In this document: positions 27,185 to 40,302 of the stretch, one piece after another
Numbering within the stretch: the stretch's first letter is position 1
How the letters are laid out: each line of letters opens with the position of its first letter
Assembly (NCBI RefSeq): GCF_003426025.1
Contig: NZ_QJSH01000006.1
Coordinates: forward strand, 62,001-126,000
Direction of reading: 5' to 3'
Origin: Paraliobacillus quinghaiensis
GTDB taxonomy: Bacteria > Bacillota > Bacilli > Bacillales > Amphibacillaceae
DNA length: 64,000 bases
Made by a program: the position numbers and the translations under genes
The notes under the pieces: model-generated
What the model was told of the DNA's origin: nothing
What the model saw: only the letters and a program-made list of their open reading frames with translations
The model's database searches: none

Positions 27185-29416
27185 ATGGGTCAAAAAATGG
27201 AAAAATTGTTAAATGAGTTAAATGCACGCCAGCAAGAAGCGGTACGACATACGGACGGTCCGTTATTAATTATGGCAGGGGCTGGAAGTGGGAAAACACG
27301 TGTCTTGACCCACCGAATTGCCTACTTATTAGATGAAAAAGAAATCTCACCAAGAAGTGTATTAGCGATAACATTTACTAATAAAGCGGCTCGCGAAATG
27401 AAAGACCGTGTAGCGCGACTTGTTGGACCTGAAGCAGATCAGATTTGGGTATCGACCTTTCACTCTATGTGTGTTCGGATTTTAAGAAGAGATATTGATC
27501 GAATCGGTTATAATCGTAACTTTTCAATTTTAGATAGTGGTGATCAATTAACGGTTATCAAAAACGTGCTAAAAGCAAACAATATTGACCCGAAAAAGTT
27601 TGAACCAAGAGCAATGTTGGGAGCAATTAGTTCAGCCAAAAATAGCTTAATAGAGCCGGAACAATATGAAAAAGAAGCTGGCAATTTCTATGAACAACAG
27701 ATTGCCACAGTATATAAAGCGTATCAAAAAACACTTGTGAAAAATCAGTCGCTTGATTTTGATGATCTCATTATGCAAACAATTCAACTCTTTAAACGTG
27801 TGCCAGAAGTATTGGAATATTACCAACGCAGGTTTCAATATATTCACGTGGATGAGTACCAAGATACGAACCATGCACAATACTATTTAGTGAAACAATT
27901 GGCTGTACGATACCAGAATCTATGTGTTGTTGGGGACTCTGATCAATCTATTTATGGTTGGCGTGGTGCTGATATTCAAAATATATTGTCTTTTGAAAAA
28001 GATTACCCGAGTGCCCGCGTTGTTATGCTGGAACAAAATTACCGTTCTACACAATCGATATTACAGGCTGCAAATGAAGTGATTAAAAAGAATACAGGAC
28101 GTAAAGACAAGAAACTATGGACGGAGAATACTTCTGGATCAAAACTTTACTACTACCAAGCACAAACAGAGCAATATGAAGGGTTGTATGTAGCGGATAA
28201 AGTAGAATCCTATGTCCAATCACAAGACTACAATTATCGAGATATTGCCATACTATATCGGACGAATGCACAGTCAAGATCAATTGAGGAAACTTTTGTG
28301 AAAGCAAATATTCCTTATCAAATTGTTGGTGGTACAAAGTTCTATGATCGAAAAGAAATTAAAGACATGCTTGCATATTTACGTTTAATTTCAAATCCAG
28401 ATGATGACCTTAGTTTTGCTCGTGTTGTCAATGAGCCAAAACGAGGCGTCGGAAAAACATCACTAGAAAAATTACAAGCTTATGCTGCGGACCATGGCAT
28501 TTCATTATACACAGCTGTCCAAGAGGTTGATTTTGCTGGTGTTAGTGGAAAAGCTGCCAAAGAACTAGCGGCTTTTGGTGCAATGATTAAAAATTGGACA
28601 CAGCAGCAAGAGTTTTTAACAGCAACTGATATGGTTGAAGAAGTACTCAAGCGGACAGGCTATGAAGAAATGCTTCTAAATGAACGTAGTATTGAAGCAC
28701 AAAGTCGATTAGAAAACTTAGAAGAATTTAAAACAGTAACACAACACTTTGAAGCAAATAGTGAGGACAAAACATTGTTAGCATTCCTCACTGATTTAGC
28801 GTTAATCGCTGACATTGATCGTGTTGATGATGATCCTTTTGCTGACAATAAAGTCACTTTAATGACACTACATGCAGCTAAAGGGTTAGAATTTCCAGTT
28901 GTATTTTTAGTAGGATTAGAAGAAAGTATATTTCCACACAATCGATCTCTTATGGATGAAGAAGAAATGGAAGAAGAACGCCGCTTAGCATATGTCGGAA
29001 TTACCCGAGCTGAACAGGTCCTTCATTTATCTCATGCGAAGATGCGTACACTATATGGCAAAACTAATTTTAATCCAGTTAGTCGATTTATCAATGAAAT
29101 ACCAGATGAGCTTCTAGAAGGTATGGAAGAAGCTAAAGAGCAAATGTTTGGAAAGTCGAAAATAGAAAAACAAAAACCAAATCCATTTGCAGCACCTCCT
29201 AAGCAAGCTGTTAAAAAAGCTGCACAAAAAACAACAACTGGTGGAGAAAAACTTGGCTGGCAAGTTGGTGACAAAGCAAATCATAAAAAATGGGGCCAAG
29301 GTACTGTTGTTAGAGCATCAGGAGAAGGCGAATCAATGGAATTGGATATTGCATTCCCTGCTCCAGTAGGTATTAAACGATTGTTAGCAAAATTCGCTCC
29401 GATTACCAAAGAATAA
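27185..29416 (+). CDS. pcrA: ATP-dependent DNA helicase PcrA
   Basis: An essential UvrD-like 3'-5' superfamily 1 helicase in repair and plasmid replication. Motif I AGAGSGKT is at residues 31-38; further motifs are DEYQDTN (II), [14 protein letters not shown] (III), EQNYRSTQ (IV), [14 protein letters not shown] (V) and AYVGITRA (VI). The basic linker ends in a Tudor-like C-terminal domain ([10 protein letters not shown]), which in this family contacts RNA polymerase. At 743 residues it is typical. It is 13 bases after pcrB and 18 before ligA. Confidence 0.97.
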   Translation: MGQKMEKLLNELNARQQEAVRHTDGPLLIMAGAGSGKTRVLTHRIAYLLDEKEISPRSVLAITFTNKAAREMKDRVARLVGPEADQIWVSTFHSMCVRILRRDIDRIGYNRNFSILDSGDQLTVIKNVLKANNIDPKKFEPRAMLGAISSAKNSLIEPEQYEKEAGNFYEQQIATVYKAYQKTLVKNQSLDFDDLIMQTIQLFKRVPEVLEYYQRRFQYIHVDEYQDTNHAQYYLVKQLAVRYQNLCVVGDSDQSIYGWRGADIQNILSFEKDYPSARVVMLEQNYRSTQSILQAANEVIKKNTGRKDKKLWTENTSGSKLYYYQAQTEQYEGLYVADKVESYVQSQDYNYRDIAILYRTNAQSRSIEETFVKANIPYQIVGGTKFYDRKEIKDMLAYLRLISNPDDDLSFARVVNEPKRGVGKTSLEKLQAYAADHGISLYTAVQEVDFAGVSGKAAKELAAFGAMIKNWTQQQEFLTATDMVEEVLKRTGYEEMLLNERSIEAQSRLENLEEFKTVTQHFEANSEDKTLLAFLTDLALIADIDRVDDDPFADNKVTLMTLHAAKGLEFPVVFLVGLEESIFPHNRSLMDEEEMEEERRLAYVGITRAEQVLHLSHAKMRTLYGKTNFNPVSRFINEIPDELLEGMEEAKEQMFGKSKIEKQKPNPFAAPPKQAVKKAAQKTTTGGEKLGWQVGDKANHKKWGQGTVVRASGEGESMELDIAFPAPVGIKRLLAKFAPITKE

Positions 29417-31447
<2,031 letters not shown>

Positions 31448-31485
31448 TGCTTTATGGTACAAAAAAGGGAGAGGAGGAATGCAAG

Positions 31486-32697
31486 ATGAATAAGAATATT
31501 ATACCTTTCTTACTAATACTGCTTCTTATTTTGACAAGTTGTGCTCCTTCATTTGAAAATCAAGATGAAGTAGTAGAAGATAGTACATCTGAAGAAACAG
31601 GGACAGAAACTGCGATCATTCCAAGGTATAGTGTATCAGACCAAGATTATCAAGTTTTGCTTCCTTATAAATTAAGTCAATCAAGAGGTGTTATTGTAAA
31701 TCAGGTGGCCAATCGTTTAGATATTGGTGCGTTTGAAGAAGGTTTAAGAAGGCACTCTACTGATGTATTTAATCCAGATGATTATTATTTTCAAGAAGGC
31801 CAAAAGATTACATCAGACATCGTTTATGAATGGTTGGAACGCTACTCTGAAGATGACGAAGGAAGAAGTAACCCATTAGGACTGAACCCTGAAATTGAGG
31901 GAATTGACGATGATGAATTTAAGGAATTAAACGATGATGAAAAGAAAATAGCAGAGAAAAGAGCAATTGAAGCTGAACGTAATAACCCGAAGTATCTATC
32001 CCATATCTTAGAGCAAGATTACTTGATAAAGTCAGATGACAATTCTGTTCAACTAGCAGGTATATCAATTGGAATTGCGATGAAATCACATTATCGTTTT
32101 GTATCACCGAAGGGTCTGACTTATTATGAAGATATTGATATAGATACGATGTTATCAGAAGCCAATCGTGTAGCCAAAGAAGTTGTGAATCGCTTACGTG
32201 CCAGGGAAGAATTAGCAGAAGTTCCGATTATGATTGCTGTTTATCGAGAAGCGGCACGAAATGATTTAGTACCAGGGAATTTCGTAAGAAAAGCAACTGT
32301 TGAGGGTGGAAGCACTTCAATAGGTGAATGGCAAGCAATTGACGAAGAGTATGTCCTATTCCCATCCAATGAAGCAGAGGATAAAGATCCTGATATGGCT
32401 GCTAATTTAGACGATTTCAAAAAGGATATTGCAGATTACTTCCCAAATTATGTTGGGGTAATTGGAAAAGGGTTTTATATAGATGATCAATTACAAAAGT
32501 TAACATTGGAAATTCCAGTTCAATTCAGCGGTAAAGCAGAGGTGAACGGATTTACACAATACGTATATGGATTGGTTATGGAAGGATTTCAAAATCATTT
32601 TGATCTAGAAATTAACATTACTTCAAGTGATAAGCAAGAGAGCTTGATTTTTCGTAAAGCAAGCAATGATGAACCTACCGTCCATATTTATAATTAA
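31486..32697 (+). CDS. camS: CamS-family sex pheromone lipoprotein
   Basis: A 403-residue lipoprotein with signal sequence and lipobox LTSC at about residues 15-18, then an acidic spacer and the CamS domain (PYKLSQSRGVIVNQVANRLDIGAFEEGL segment). Signal peptides of some homologues are processed into peptide pheromones; whether this happens here is unknown. ATG 31486 has AGAGGAGG upstream; the longer frame back to 31447 overlaps the ligA stop. It corresponds to yerH in the B. subtilis order. Confidence 0.9.
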   Translation: MNKNIIPFLLILLLILTSCAPSFENQDEVVEDSTSEETGTETAIIPRYSVSDQDYQVLLPYKLSQSRGVIVNQVANRLDIGAFEEGLRRHSTDVFNPDDYYFQEGQKITSDIVYEWLERYSEDDEGRSNPLGLNPEIEGIDDDEFKELNDDEKKIAEKRAIEAERNNPKYLSHILEQDYLIKSDDNSVQLAGISIGIAMKSHYRFVSPKGLTYYEDIDIDTMLSEANRVAKEVVNRLRAREELAEVPIMIAVYREAARNDLVPGNFVRKATVEGGSTSIGEWQAIDEEYVLFPSNEAEDKDPDMAANLDDFKKDIADYFPNYVGVIGKGFYIDDQLQKLTLEIPVQFSGKAEVNGFTQYVYGLVMEGFQNHFDLEINITSSDKQESLIFRKASNDEPTVHIYN

Positions 32698-32720
32698 TTA
32701 TTACGTTCATTATATGAATA

Positions 32721-32767
32721 TAGCAACTATTTAATGTTCCAATAGTTGCTAATCTAGTCCTTTTTTT
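32721..32767 (+). terminator. Possible camS terminator
   Basis: TAGCAACTATT (32721-32731) pairs perfectly with AATAGTTGCTA (32741-32751). The T run begins only after about nine further bases, so termination is uncertain. Confidence 0.5.
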
Positions 32768-32824
32768 GCTATTATCATAAGTATTGTTAATCTACGTAGA
32801 AAAGAGAAAGTGGAGGTGAAAGTA

Positions 32825-33115
32825 ATGTCAGAAATTTCAAAAGATCAAGTAAAACACGTAGCACATTTAGCGCGTTTAGCAATTTCAGAAGAAGAAGTCG
32901 AAAAAATGACAAAACAACTTGGGGACATTATTAGTTATGCAGAATTATTAAATGATTTGGATACAGATAATGTTGAGCCGACAACCCATGTATTAGATCT
33001 GAAAAATGTTATGCGTAAAGATGAACCAAGAAAATGGATTGAGAAAGAGGATGCACTCAAGAATGCACCAGATCACAAAAATGGTCAATTCCGCGTCCCT
33101 TCTATACTAGAATAA
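32825..33115 (+). CDS. gatC: Asp-tRNA(Asn)/Glu-tRNA(Gln) amidotransferase subunit C
   Basis: The small 96-residue subunit that stabilises GatA-GatB. It shows [35 protein letters not shown] and the end [23 protein letters not shown] provides the Shine-Dalgarno before ATG 32825; the frame start at 32810 is inside it. Length equals B. subtilis GatC. Confidence 0.95.
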   Translation: MSEISKDQVKHVAHLARLAISEEEVEKMTKQLGDIISYAELLNDLDTDNVEPTTHVLDLKNVMRKDEPRKWIEKEDALKNAPDHKNGQFRVPSILE

Positions 33116-33130
33116 GGAGGTTTAAGGCTT

Positions 33131-34600
33131 ATGTCATTGTTTGATTATACATTAAAAGAGATACAAGATAAGCTACATAACAAAGAAATTACTGTCAGTG
33201 ATCTAGTTGCAGCATCCTATGAACGGATCCATGCTGTGGATGATCAAGTAAAAGCATTTATTACGTTAAATGAAGAAGCAGCACGTGCCAAAGCTAGTGA
33301 ACTAGATAAGCAGGTAGATGGAGCTTCAAACCCATTGTTCGGTATACCTCTTGGTGTGAAGGATAATATGGTAACAAAAGGCTTACGTACGACGTGTGCG
33401 AGTCAGATTTTAGATAACTTTAATGATCCGCTATATAATGCAACTGTCGTTGATAAATTAGAAGAAGAAAATACAGTTACAATTGGTAAGTTGAATATGG
33501 ATGAATTTGCAATGGGTTCATCAAATGAAAACTCTAGCTACGCAGCAACTCGTAATCCTTGGAATACCGATTATGTACCAGGTGGTTCTAGTGGTGGTTC
33601 TGCAGCAGCAGTTGCAGCTCGTGAAGTGTTCTTTTCACTAGGCTCTGATACTGGTGGGTCAATTCGTCAACCGGCAGCATTCTGTGGTGTTGTAGGATTG
33701 AAACCAACATATGGCCTTGTATCAAGATTTGGATTAGTTGCATTTGCTTCTTCTCTTGATCAAATTGGACCGATTACAAAATCAGTAGAAGATAATGCGC
33801 ATTTATTACAGGCAATTGCTGGACACGATCCGATGGACTCCACGTCTGCAAATATTGAAGTTCCAGATTATAGTGCAGCTCTTAAACAAGACGTAAAAGG
33901 TTTAAGAATCGCTGTACCTAAAGAGTATTTGCAAGAAGGTGTCGCACCAGAAGTAAAAGAAGCAGTTTTACAAGCACTAAAAGTATATGAAGACTTAGGT
34001 GCAACTTGGGAAGAGGTTTCATTACCACACTCACAATATGCAGTAGCAGCTTATTATTTACTATCTTCATCAGAAGCTTCAGCAAACCTTGCTCGCTTTG
34101 ATGGTGTACGATACGGTGTTCGGTCTGAAAATGCAACGAACATGTTAGATATGTTTAAGCTTTCTCGTAGTGAAGGATTTGGTGATGAAGTAAAACGTCG
34201 TATCATGCTTGGAACATTTGCATTAAGTTCGGGTTACTATGATGCTTATTATAAAAAAGCACAAAAAGTTCGTACATTAATTAAGAATGATTTTGAAAAA
34301 GTTTTTGAAGACTATGACGTGATTGTTGGACCAACAACACCAACCCCTGCATTTAAAGTAGGAGAAAAAGTTGATGATCCATTAACAATGTATGCAAATG
34401 ATATTTTAACAATTCCAGTAAACTTAGCTGGTGTTCCGGGAATGTCACTTCCTTGTGGTTTCTCAAGTGATGGTTTACCAATTGGTCTACAAATTATCGG
34501 TAAACACTTTGATGAAAGTACAATATATCGCACAGCATATGCTTTTGAACAAGCTACAGATCACCATAAAAAAACCCCTGAATTGGGAGGTGCGAAATAA
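33131..34600 (+). CDS. gatA: Amidotransferase subunit A (GatA)
   Basis: The amidase subunit that releases ammonia from glutamine for transamidation of Glu-tRNA(Gln). The amidase signature is clear: catalytic Lys in GVKDN, then [13 protein letters not shown] and [15 protein letters not shown] with the Ser-cisSer pair. At 489 residues it is normal. AAGGAGG precedes the start and the stop TAA shares its last A with the gatB ATG. Confidence 0.97.
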   Translation: MSLFDYTLKEIQDKLHNKEITVSDLVAASYERIHAVDDQVKAFITLNEEAARAKASELDKQVDGASNPLFGIPLGVKDNMVTKGLRTTCASQILDNFNDPLYNATVVDKLEEENTVTIGKLNMDEFAMGSSNENSSYAATRNPWNTDYVPGGSSGGSAAAVAAREVFFSLGSDTGGSIRQPAAFCGVVGLKPTYGLVSRFGLVAFASSLDQIGPITKSVEDNAHLLQAIAGHDPMDSTSANIEVPDYSAALKQDVKGLRIAVPKEYLQEGVAPEVKEAVLQALKVYEDLGATWEEVSLPHSQYAVAAYYLLSSSEASANLARFDGVRYGVRSENATNMLDMFKLSRSEGFGDEVKRRIMLGTFALSSGYYDAYYKKAQKVRTLIKNDFEKVFEDYDVIVGPTTPTPAFKVGEKVDDPLTMYANDILTIPVNLAGVPGMSLPCGFSSDGLPIGLQIIGKHFDESTIYRTAYAFEQATDHHKKTPELGGAK

Positions 34601-36030
34601 TGAATTTTGAAACAGTTATTGGTCTTGAAGTCCATGTTGAGCTAAAAACAGATTCAAAGATTTTCAGCCCAAGCTTTAACCATTTTGGAGCTGAAGCAAA
34701 TGAAAACATCAATCCGATTGATTTAGGGTATCCAGGTGTATTGCCGGTACTAAATCAAGAAGCGGTTAATTATGCAATGAAAGCATCAATGGCAATTAAT
34801 TGTGATATTGCTACGAATACTAAATTCGATCGTAAAAACTACTTTTATCCAGATAATCCTAAGGCTTATCAAATCTCACAATTTGATAAACCAATTGGTG
34901 AGAATGGTTGGATTGAAATTGAAGTTGAAGGAAAGAAAAAGCGTATTGGTATTACGCGCCTGCACTTAGAAGAAGATGCAGGTAAATTAACACATAGTGG
35001 TGATGGCTACTCACTTGTCGATTACAATAGACAAGGAACACCATTGGTGGAGATTGTATCTGAACCAGATCTTCGCTCACCAGCTGAAGCTTATGCGTAT
35101 CTTGAAAAGTTGAAAAACATAATCCAATTTACAGGTGTATCTGATTGTAAGATGGAAGAAGGATCATTACGTTGTGATGCCAACATCTCGATTCGTCCAA
35201 TTGGACAAGAAGAATTTGGTGTTAAAACGGAATTGAAAAACTTGAATTCATTCTCTTTTGTTCAAAAAGGGCTAGAGTTTGAAGAAAAACGCCAACAAGA
35301 GGTATTACTAGCTGGCGGTGAAATCCTACAAGAAACACGTCGATATGATGAACAAACAAAAGAGACTATTCTAATGCGTGTTAAGGAAGGTTCAGATGAT
35401 TATCGTTACTTCCCGGAACCTGATCTTGTACCTTTATATATAGATGATGCTTGGAAGGAAAGAATTCGTGCTGAAATACCAGAATTACCAGATGCACGGA
35501 AATTACGTTACATTAATGAATTAGAATTACCTGCTTATGATGCGAGTGTTTTAACTAGCACAAAAGAGATGTCTGACTTTTTTGAGTCAACAATTGCAGC
35601 AGGAGCTGATGTGAAACAAGCTTCAAACTGGTTAATGGGTGAAGTTTCTGCTTATATGAATAAACAACAAAAAGAACTTCATGATCTTGCCTTAACACCA
35701 GAAGGATTAGCAAAAATGATTAAGCTAATAGAAGATGGAACGATTTCATCTAAGATTGCGAAAAAAGTTTTTGCAGAGCTTGTTGAAAAAGGTGGAGATC
35801 CTGAAAAAATCGTAAAAGATAAGGGACTTGTTCAAATCTCTGATGAAGGTCAATTAACTGAAATTATTTCAGCCCTTCTTGATAAGAATGAACAATCTAT
35901 TATTGACTATAAGAATGGGAAAGACAAAGCACTTGGTTTCTTAGTAGGACAAGTGATGAAGGAAACAAAAGGCCAAGCAAACCCACCTATGGTAAACAAA
36001 ATTATTTTAGCAGAAATCGAAAAAAGATAA
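34600..36030 (+). CDS. gatB: Amidotransferase subunit B (GatB)
   Basis: Phosphorylates the Glu side chain on tRNA and transfers ammonia. It begins [16 protein letters not shown] with metal and substrate residues, has [14 protein letters not shown] and the [11 protein letters not shown] segments, and ends in a YqeY-like tail domain with [24 protein letters not shown]. At 476 residues it matches the family. It is translationally coupled to gatA (TAATG). Confidence 0.97.
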   Translation: MNFETVIGLEVHVELKTDSKIFSPSFNHFGAEANENINPIDLGYPGVLPVLNQEAVNYAMKASMAINCDIATNTKFDRKNYFYPDNPKAYQISQFDKPIGENGWIEIEVEGKKKRIGITRLHLEEDAGKLTHSGDGYSLVDYNRQGTPLVEIVSEPDLRSPAEAYAYLEKLKNIIQFTGVSDCKMEEGSLRCDANISIRPIGQEEFGVKTELKNLNSFSFVQKGLEFEEKRQQEVLLAGGEILQETRRYDEQTKETILMRVKEGSDDYRYFPEPDLVPLYIDDAWKERIRAEIPELPDARKLRYINELELPAYDASVLTSTKEMSDFFESTIAAGADVKQASNWLMGEVSAYMNKQQKELHDLALTPEGLAKMIKLIEDGTISSKIAKKVFAELVEKGGDPEKIVKDKGLVQISDEGQLTEIISALLDKNEQSIIDYKNGKDKALGFLVGQVMKETKGQANPPMVNKIILAEIEKR

Positions 36031-36038
36031 CTATTTGT

Positions 36039-36080
36039 AGAAGGCTACTAGCATGAACAGTGTGTAGCCTTCTCTTATTG
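36039..36080 (+). terminator. gatCAB terminator
   Basis: AGAAGGCTAC pairs with GTAGCCTTCT, followed by a T-rich stretch. Confidence 0.75.
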
Positions 36081-36194
36081 CTTAAATGATATGATTTTGT
36101 AAAAGACATATTTTAATTAATGATATAATACCTTTTAATTAAGTAAAAAAAGATGTATCATATTTGATAAATATGGAAGAATTAAAGGGGGTTC

Positions 36195-37106
36195 ATGATG
36201 CAACGTGCCCGTATTATTTATAATCCAACTTCTGGACGAGAAGGCTTTAAAAAGGAATTACCTGACGTACTAGAACGTTTTGAACAGGCAGGATATGAAA
36301 CATCTGTACATGCAACTACAGGAGTAGGAGATGCGACAGATGCTGCACGTATAGCTGTTGAGAGGAAATTTGATATTATTGTTGTGGCAGGTGGAGATGG
36401 TACGATTAATGAAGTTATTAATGGAATGGCAGAACAGGAGCACCGACCAAAGTTGGGGATAATTCCTGTTGGAACTACAAATGATTTTTGTAGAGCCCTC
36501 TGTATCCCGAGAAATATTCAAAAAGCAGTGGATGTCATCTTAGAAAATCGTTTGCTAGCTTTAGATATTGGTCGTGTGAATGAGCACTATTTCATGAATA
36601 TAGCTGGTGGTGGAAAACTAACCGAATTGTCCTATGAAGTACCTAGTAAATTAAAAACGATGTTAGGCCAACTAGCATATTATTTAAAAGGTGTTGAGAT
36701 GTTGCCATCATTACGCCCGATTAAAGTGCAAATTGAATATGATGGTAAGCTGTTTGAAGATGAGATTATGCTATTTCTTGTGGCAAATACGAATTCAGTT
36801 GGTGGATTTGAAAAGTTAGCCCCATCTGCTGAAATGAATGATGGTCTGTTTGACTTATTAATCTTACGAAAAACAAATTTAGCAGAATTCGTTCGGATTG
36901 CTTCCTTAGCATTACGAGGTGCTCATTTAGAAGATGATCGAATCTTTTATACCCGTGCTAACCGAATCAAAGTAAAAACAGAAGAAAAGATGCAATTAAA
37001 TATTGACGGAGAATTTGGTGGCTTATTGCCAGGAGAATTTGTAAACTTGCATCAACATATTAAATACTTTGTTCCAGAATCTTTTCTAAAGAAAGAAGAA
37101 AGCTAA
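36195..37106 (+). CDS. dgkB: Diacylglycerol kinase
   Basis: Phosphorylates diacylglycerol to phosphatidic acid, recycling the lipid left by lipoteichoic acid synthesis. The catalytic domain has NPTSGRE, VVAGGDGTINEVINGM and IPVGTTNDFCRAL. NIAGGGKLTELSYEVPSKLKTMLGQ and INGEFGG-like (NIDGEFGGLLPGEF) are typical of DagK/DgkB. At 303 residues it matches. AAAGGGGG precedes the ATG, and the start could be the second of two adjacent ATG codons. In B. subtilis it also sits between gatCAB and rlmCD. Confidence 0.95.
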   Translation: MMQRARIIYNPTSGREGFKKELPDVLERFEQAGYETSVHATTGVGDATDAARIAVERKFDIIVVAGGDGTINEVINGMAEQEHRPKLGIIPVGTTNDFCRALCIPRNIQKAVDVILENRLLALDIGRVNEHYFMNIAGGGKLTELSYEVPSKLKTMLGQLAYYLKGVEMLPSLRPIKVQIEYDGKLFEDEIMLFLVANTNSVGGFEKLAPSAEMNDGLFDLLILRKTNLAEFVRIASLALRGAHLEDDRIFYTRANRIKVKTEEKMQLNIDGEFGGLLPGEFVNLHQHIKYFVPESFLKKEES

Positions 37107-37132
37107 GTGTAGCTAAGTCTTCTTTCTTTTTT
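37093..37132 (+). terminator. dgkB terminator
   Basis: AAAGAAGAAAGCT in the last codons pairs with AGTCTTCTTTC downstream, followed by a run of seven T. Confidence 0.8.
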
Positions 37133-37210
37133 TATTTTGTGTTTCGACATAAATAGCATATTTCCCGGGAAATGTAATGTTAAGTCGACATCTTAATGTT
37201 GTACATTTGT

Positions 37211-37350
37211 CAACAACCCATGACTGAAGTCACGGGCTTGTAAGGTATTACAACCTTTAGAAATTACAGCGGACAACAAGACCAGCGTCTTGCCCTTTAA
37301 ACCATGCCAGAGGTACTGTTTAGGCTCCAAGCAACCCGTTTTTTTATCAT
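37211..37350 (-). ncRNA. Predicted omega (reRNA) guide RNA region of element 2
   Basis: The 140 bases between the tnpB stop and the right end contain several paired segments and end with the RE hairpin. By analogy with characterised TnpB systems, the transcript would use flanking DNA (plus-strand bases below about 37211) as guide. The start of the RNA probably lies within tnpB. Inference only. Confidence 0.45.
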
Positions 37351-38637
37351 TTAAGCCACAACTATTTGTGGCAGAATTTCATCTTTCGTAAAGTATTTCC
37401 CATATTGCTTAAGGTTGAACGCAGCGTTAATATCTCGGTCAAGATGTGCGCCACAAGAAGGGCAATCCCATTCACGAACAGCTACATTGCCTTTTAGTAC
37501 AGTATTCTTATGACTGCAAGTCGAACATAATTGTGTAGACGCAAAATTTTTCGGTGCTTTAACGTAGTATTTTCCTTGCTGTTCCAGTTTATATTTTATA
37601 TACAAGCGGAAGGTACCAAACCCATTATCTTGCTGATTTTTGGCATAATGCTTGTTTTGTCCAATCGCGCGAAGGTCTATGTTTTCTACTACAATCATGT
37701 CATATTGATTCGCAAGAGCATAGGATTTCTTGTGAAGCCAATCTTTTCGTTGGTTTACAACTTTGTTCTGTAGTCTTGAAACAAGTAGTCGCTGTTTTTC
37801 CCAACGATTAGAGCCCTTCACTCTGCCTGACAATATGCGTTGTTCTTTGGCTAGACGTTCTTTCATTTTTCGATAATAGTGCGGATAATTGGCTTTCTTA
37901 CCCTCGCTATCTACGAAAAAATGAGATTGCGAATAATCTAGTCCCAAAATGCGATTTGGTATACCAATGCTTGGAATTTCCTTTGGAAATTCAACACAAA
38001 TAGACACATCAAATTGTCCTTTCGTGTTTATCGTAACCGTTACATTTTTAATTTTACTACCATGTGGCAATGGTCTATGTGTATGTAACTTCAACCCAAC
38101 GACTTTCACAGAAGATTTTTGCGCTGATGGAAGATATAATATGTCATCTTCGATGTAGATATTTCCGTTTTGGTTAAATGTCGTGTAGCTAGATTTGCTA
38201 CCTTTACGAGAATGGAATTTGGGCATTCCTTTTAAATCACGAAATGTCGGTTCTATCCCTAGTGTCTTCTGACGTTTCAAGGCAGCTTTCTTGTATTGTT
38301 TCTTATAGGCAATTTTATTAAAGGCTGTAACTGCCTTGTTGAAGTGTTGCTTTGCTTCGTTAGAAGCAAAGGCGTCCACAAGATACAAGTAGGCTACATG
38401 ATCGTCACTTACGGCTTGTTTTTTAAATGCAGAGACAGTCGGCATGCCCATCTTCTTTAAAGAAGGTAGTTTGTCACCAATTTGATAATCGTTCTTTTCC
38501 AAGTAGTCATATAGATAGGCAACGTGAAGGTTATACATCTTTCTATCTGCACCAAAACACTGTCGTAAATACGTTTCTACTTCATCAGAAATAGGGATAG
38601 CACGATACACATAGCCACGGTTTACTAATTCAAGCAT
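37351..38637 (-). CDS. tnpB: TnpB-family RNA-guided nuclease (canonical)
   Basis: A 428-residue TnpB with all catalytic residues at canonical places: Asp234 in ILGLDYSQSHF, Glu318 in IVVENIDLRAIG and Asp402 in LDRDINAAFNL. The zinc ribbon is complete (CSTC and CPSC, Cys371/374/392/395). I chose the ATG at 38637 because GGAGGTG (CACCTCC at plus 38644-38650) is 6 bases upstream; the frame back to 38652 adds five residues. It should cut DNA guided by its right-end RNA and help keep the element. Confidence 0.93.
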   Translation of the reverse strand: MLELVNRGYVYRAIPISDEVETYLRQCFGADRKMYNLHVAYLYDYLEKNDYQIGDKLPSLKKMGMPTVSAFKKQAVSDDHVAYLYLVDAFASNEAKQHFNKAVTAFNKIAYKKQYKKAALKRQKTLGIEPTFRDLKGMPKFHSRKGSKSSYTTFNQNGNIYIEDDILYLPSAQKSSVKVVGLKLHTHRPLPHGSKIKNVTVTINTKGQFDVSICVEFPKEIPSIGIPNRILGLDYSQSHFFVDSEGKKANYPHYYRKMKERLAKEQRILSGRVKGSNRWEKQRLLVSRLQNKVVNQRKDWLHKKSYALANQYDMIVVENIDLRAIGQNKHYAKNQQDNGFGTFRLYIKYKLEQQGKYYVKAPKNFASTQLCSTCSHKNTVLKGNVAVREWDCPSCGAHLDRDINAAFNLKQYGKYFTKDEILPQIVVA

Positions 38638-38919
38638 TGGTTTCACCTCCAATCATTTTTCTTTTTGGTTTTGGATATAATTACTTTTGATACGGCTATC
38701 ACCTTATGTTCATTATATCACATGCATATAGAAAAACGTTGATTTATGAATTGATTTAGTCCGATAGAACATGTCGGACAATTGAGTTAGCAGAAGCTAA
38801 CCCTTGTCCGAAGTCGATTCATCTCATGACTAAATTCACGAGGGTTCTCGACTATTTCCTAAAATATATATATTATGATAAACTTTGAATAGTATGTGAA
38901 AATGAAGGACGTTGATAAA

Positions 38920-40302
38920 ATGGAAAAAAAACAGGTCCCAGTGCAAAAAAATCAAACAATAACACTAGACTTTGAAGATATTACCCATGAAGGAAATGGT
39001 GTTGGTAAATTAGATGGCTATCCTCTGTTTGTCCCATATGCACTACCTGGTGAAAAGGGAAAAGTAAAGGTAATCAAAGTAAAGAAAAACTTTGCGATTG
39101 GTAAGTTACTTGATATCGAAGAAACAAGTAATGAAAGAGTTGAGCCCCCATGTAACGTGTATTACCAGTGTGGTGGTTGCCAATTACAGCATATGAGTTA
39201 CAGTATGCAAAGTGAGATGAAAAGAAATCAAGTAATAAATACGTTGAAAAAAATCGGTCATATAGAGGATGTTACTGTTCATCCAACAATAGGTATGGAT
39301 GATCCGTGGCGTTATCGTAATAAAGTTCAAATTCCAGTCGCAGAACGAAATGGTAAATTAATCACTGGATTTTACCGGAAGAAAAGCCACGAAATTATCG
39401 ATGATATGGATCGTTGCATCATTACCTCAGAAGTAAATGATCGCATGGTTGAAGCTGTGCGAAGCATCGCAGATCGACTTGGTATACCAGCATATGATGA
39501 GAAGTCACATCGCGGCATCTTACGTCACATTATGGTTCGGACTGGGGAAGCAACAAACGAAACAATGATCGTTATTGTAACAAGAACTGCCGAATTACCA
39601 TATAAAAAAGAGCTGATCAAAGCATTACATGAAACATATCCGCACGTAAAGTCGATTGTGCAAAATATTAATAAAGAACGGACAAATGTTATTTTAGGAA
39701 AAGAAACAAAAGTGTTGTGGGGCGAGAAATATATTTATGACAAGATTGGAGATATCAAGTTTGCGATTTCCGGAAAATCTTTTTATCAAGTTAACCCTAC
39801 ACAAACAAAAAAATTATATGATACAGCTTTAGAATATGCAAATTTAACTGGTGGAGAAACAGTAATTGATGCCTATTGTGGTATTGGTACGATCTCACTA
39901 TTTTTAGCGCAAAAGGCAAAGAAAGTTTATGGTGTTGAAATTGTTCCAGAAGCAATTAGTGATGCCAAAGAAAATGCAAAGTTAAATAATATCGATAACG
40001 CAGAATTCTTTGTAGGACAAGCAGAGAAAATTATGCCTTGGTGGACTTCGCAAGGATTAAAGCCAGATGTAATTGTTGTTGATCCACCACGAAAAGGGTG
40101 TGATCAAGCATTATTGGAAGCAATGATCGCAATGGAACCAAAACGAATTGTTTATGTGTCCTGCAACCCATCAACATTAGCGCGTGACTTACACATCTTA
40201 GAAAATGGTGGATATGAAACAAAGCAAGTGCAACCAGTTGATATGTTTCCACAGACCAGTCATGTGGAGTGTGTGTCGCAGTTAGTTTACACAGGCAAGT
40301 AG
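38920..40302 (+). CDS. rlmCD: 23S rRNA (uracil-C5)-methyltransferase RlmCD
   Basis: Uses SAM to methylate uracils of 23S rRNA (positions 747 and 1939 in the B. subtilis enzyme). It has an N-terminal TRAM domain ([23 protein letters not shown]), iron-sulfur cysteines in [17 protein letters not shown] with a further Cys in MDRCIIT, and a methyltransferase fold with [22 protein letters not shown] and the catalytic [14 protein letters not shown] 38920 has AAGGAC 9 bases upstream; the GTG at 38896 has none. Its 3' end is the integration target of the recombinase element that follows. Confidence 0.93.
   Translation: MEKKQVPVQKNQTITLDFEDITHEGNGVGKLDGYPLFVPYALPGEKGKVKVIKVKKNFAIGKLLDIEETSNERVEPPCNVYYQCGGCQLQHMSYSMQSEMKRNQVINTLKKIGHIEDVTVHPTIGMDDPWRYRNKVQIPVAERNGKLITGFYRKKSHEIIDDMDRCIITSEVNDRMVEAVRSIADRLGIPAYDEKSHRGILRHIMVRTGEATNETMIVIVTRTAELPYKKELIKALHETYPHVKSIVQNINKERTNVILGKETKVLWGEKYIYDKIGDIKFAISGKSFYQVNPTQTKKLYDTALEYANLTGGETVIDAYCGIGTISLFLAQKAKKVYGVEIVPEAISDAKENAKLNNIDNAEFFVGQAEKIMPWWTSQGLKPDVIVVDPPRKGCDQALLEAMIAMEPKRIVYVSCNPSTLARDLHILENGGYETKQVQPVDMFPQTSHVECVSQLVYTGK

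Larger units (their letters stand above)
37211..38860 (-). mobile_element. IS200/IS605-type element with tnpB only (element 2)
   Basis: Read on the minus strand, the left end has the hairpin CTCGTGAATTTAGTCATGAG (plus-strand 38824-38843) followed by ATGAATCGACTTCGG, close to the left end of element 1. The right end carries CCCGTGACTTCAGTCATGGG (plus-strand 37217-37236). The extreme bases are uncertain. No tnpA is present. It is inserted between dgkB and rlmCD, adjacent genes in B. subtilis. Confidence 0.75.
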
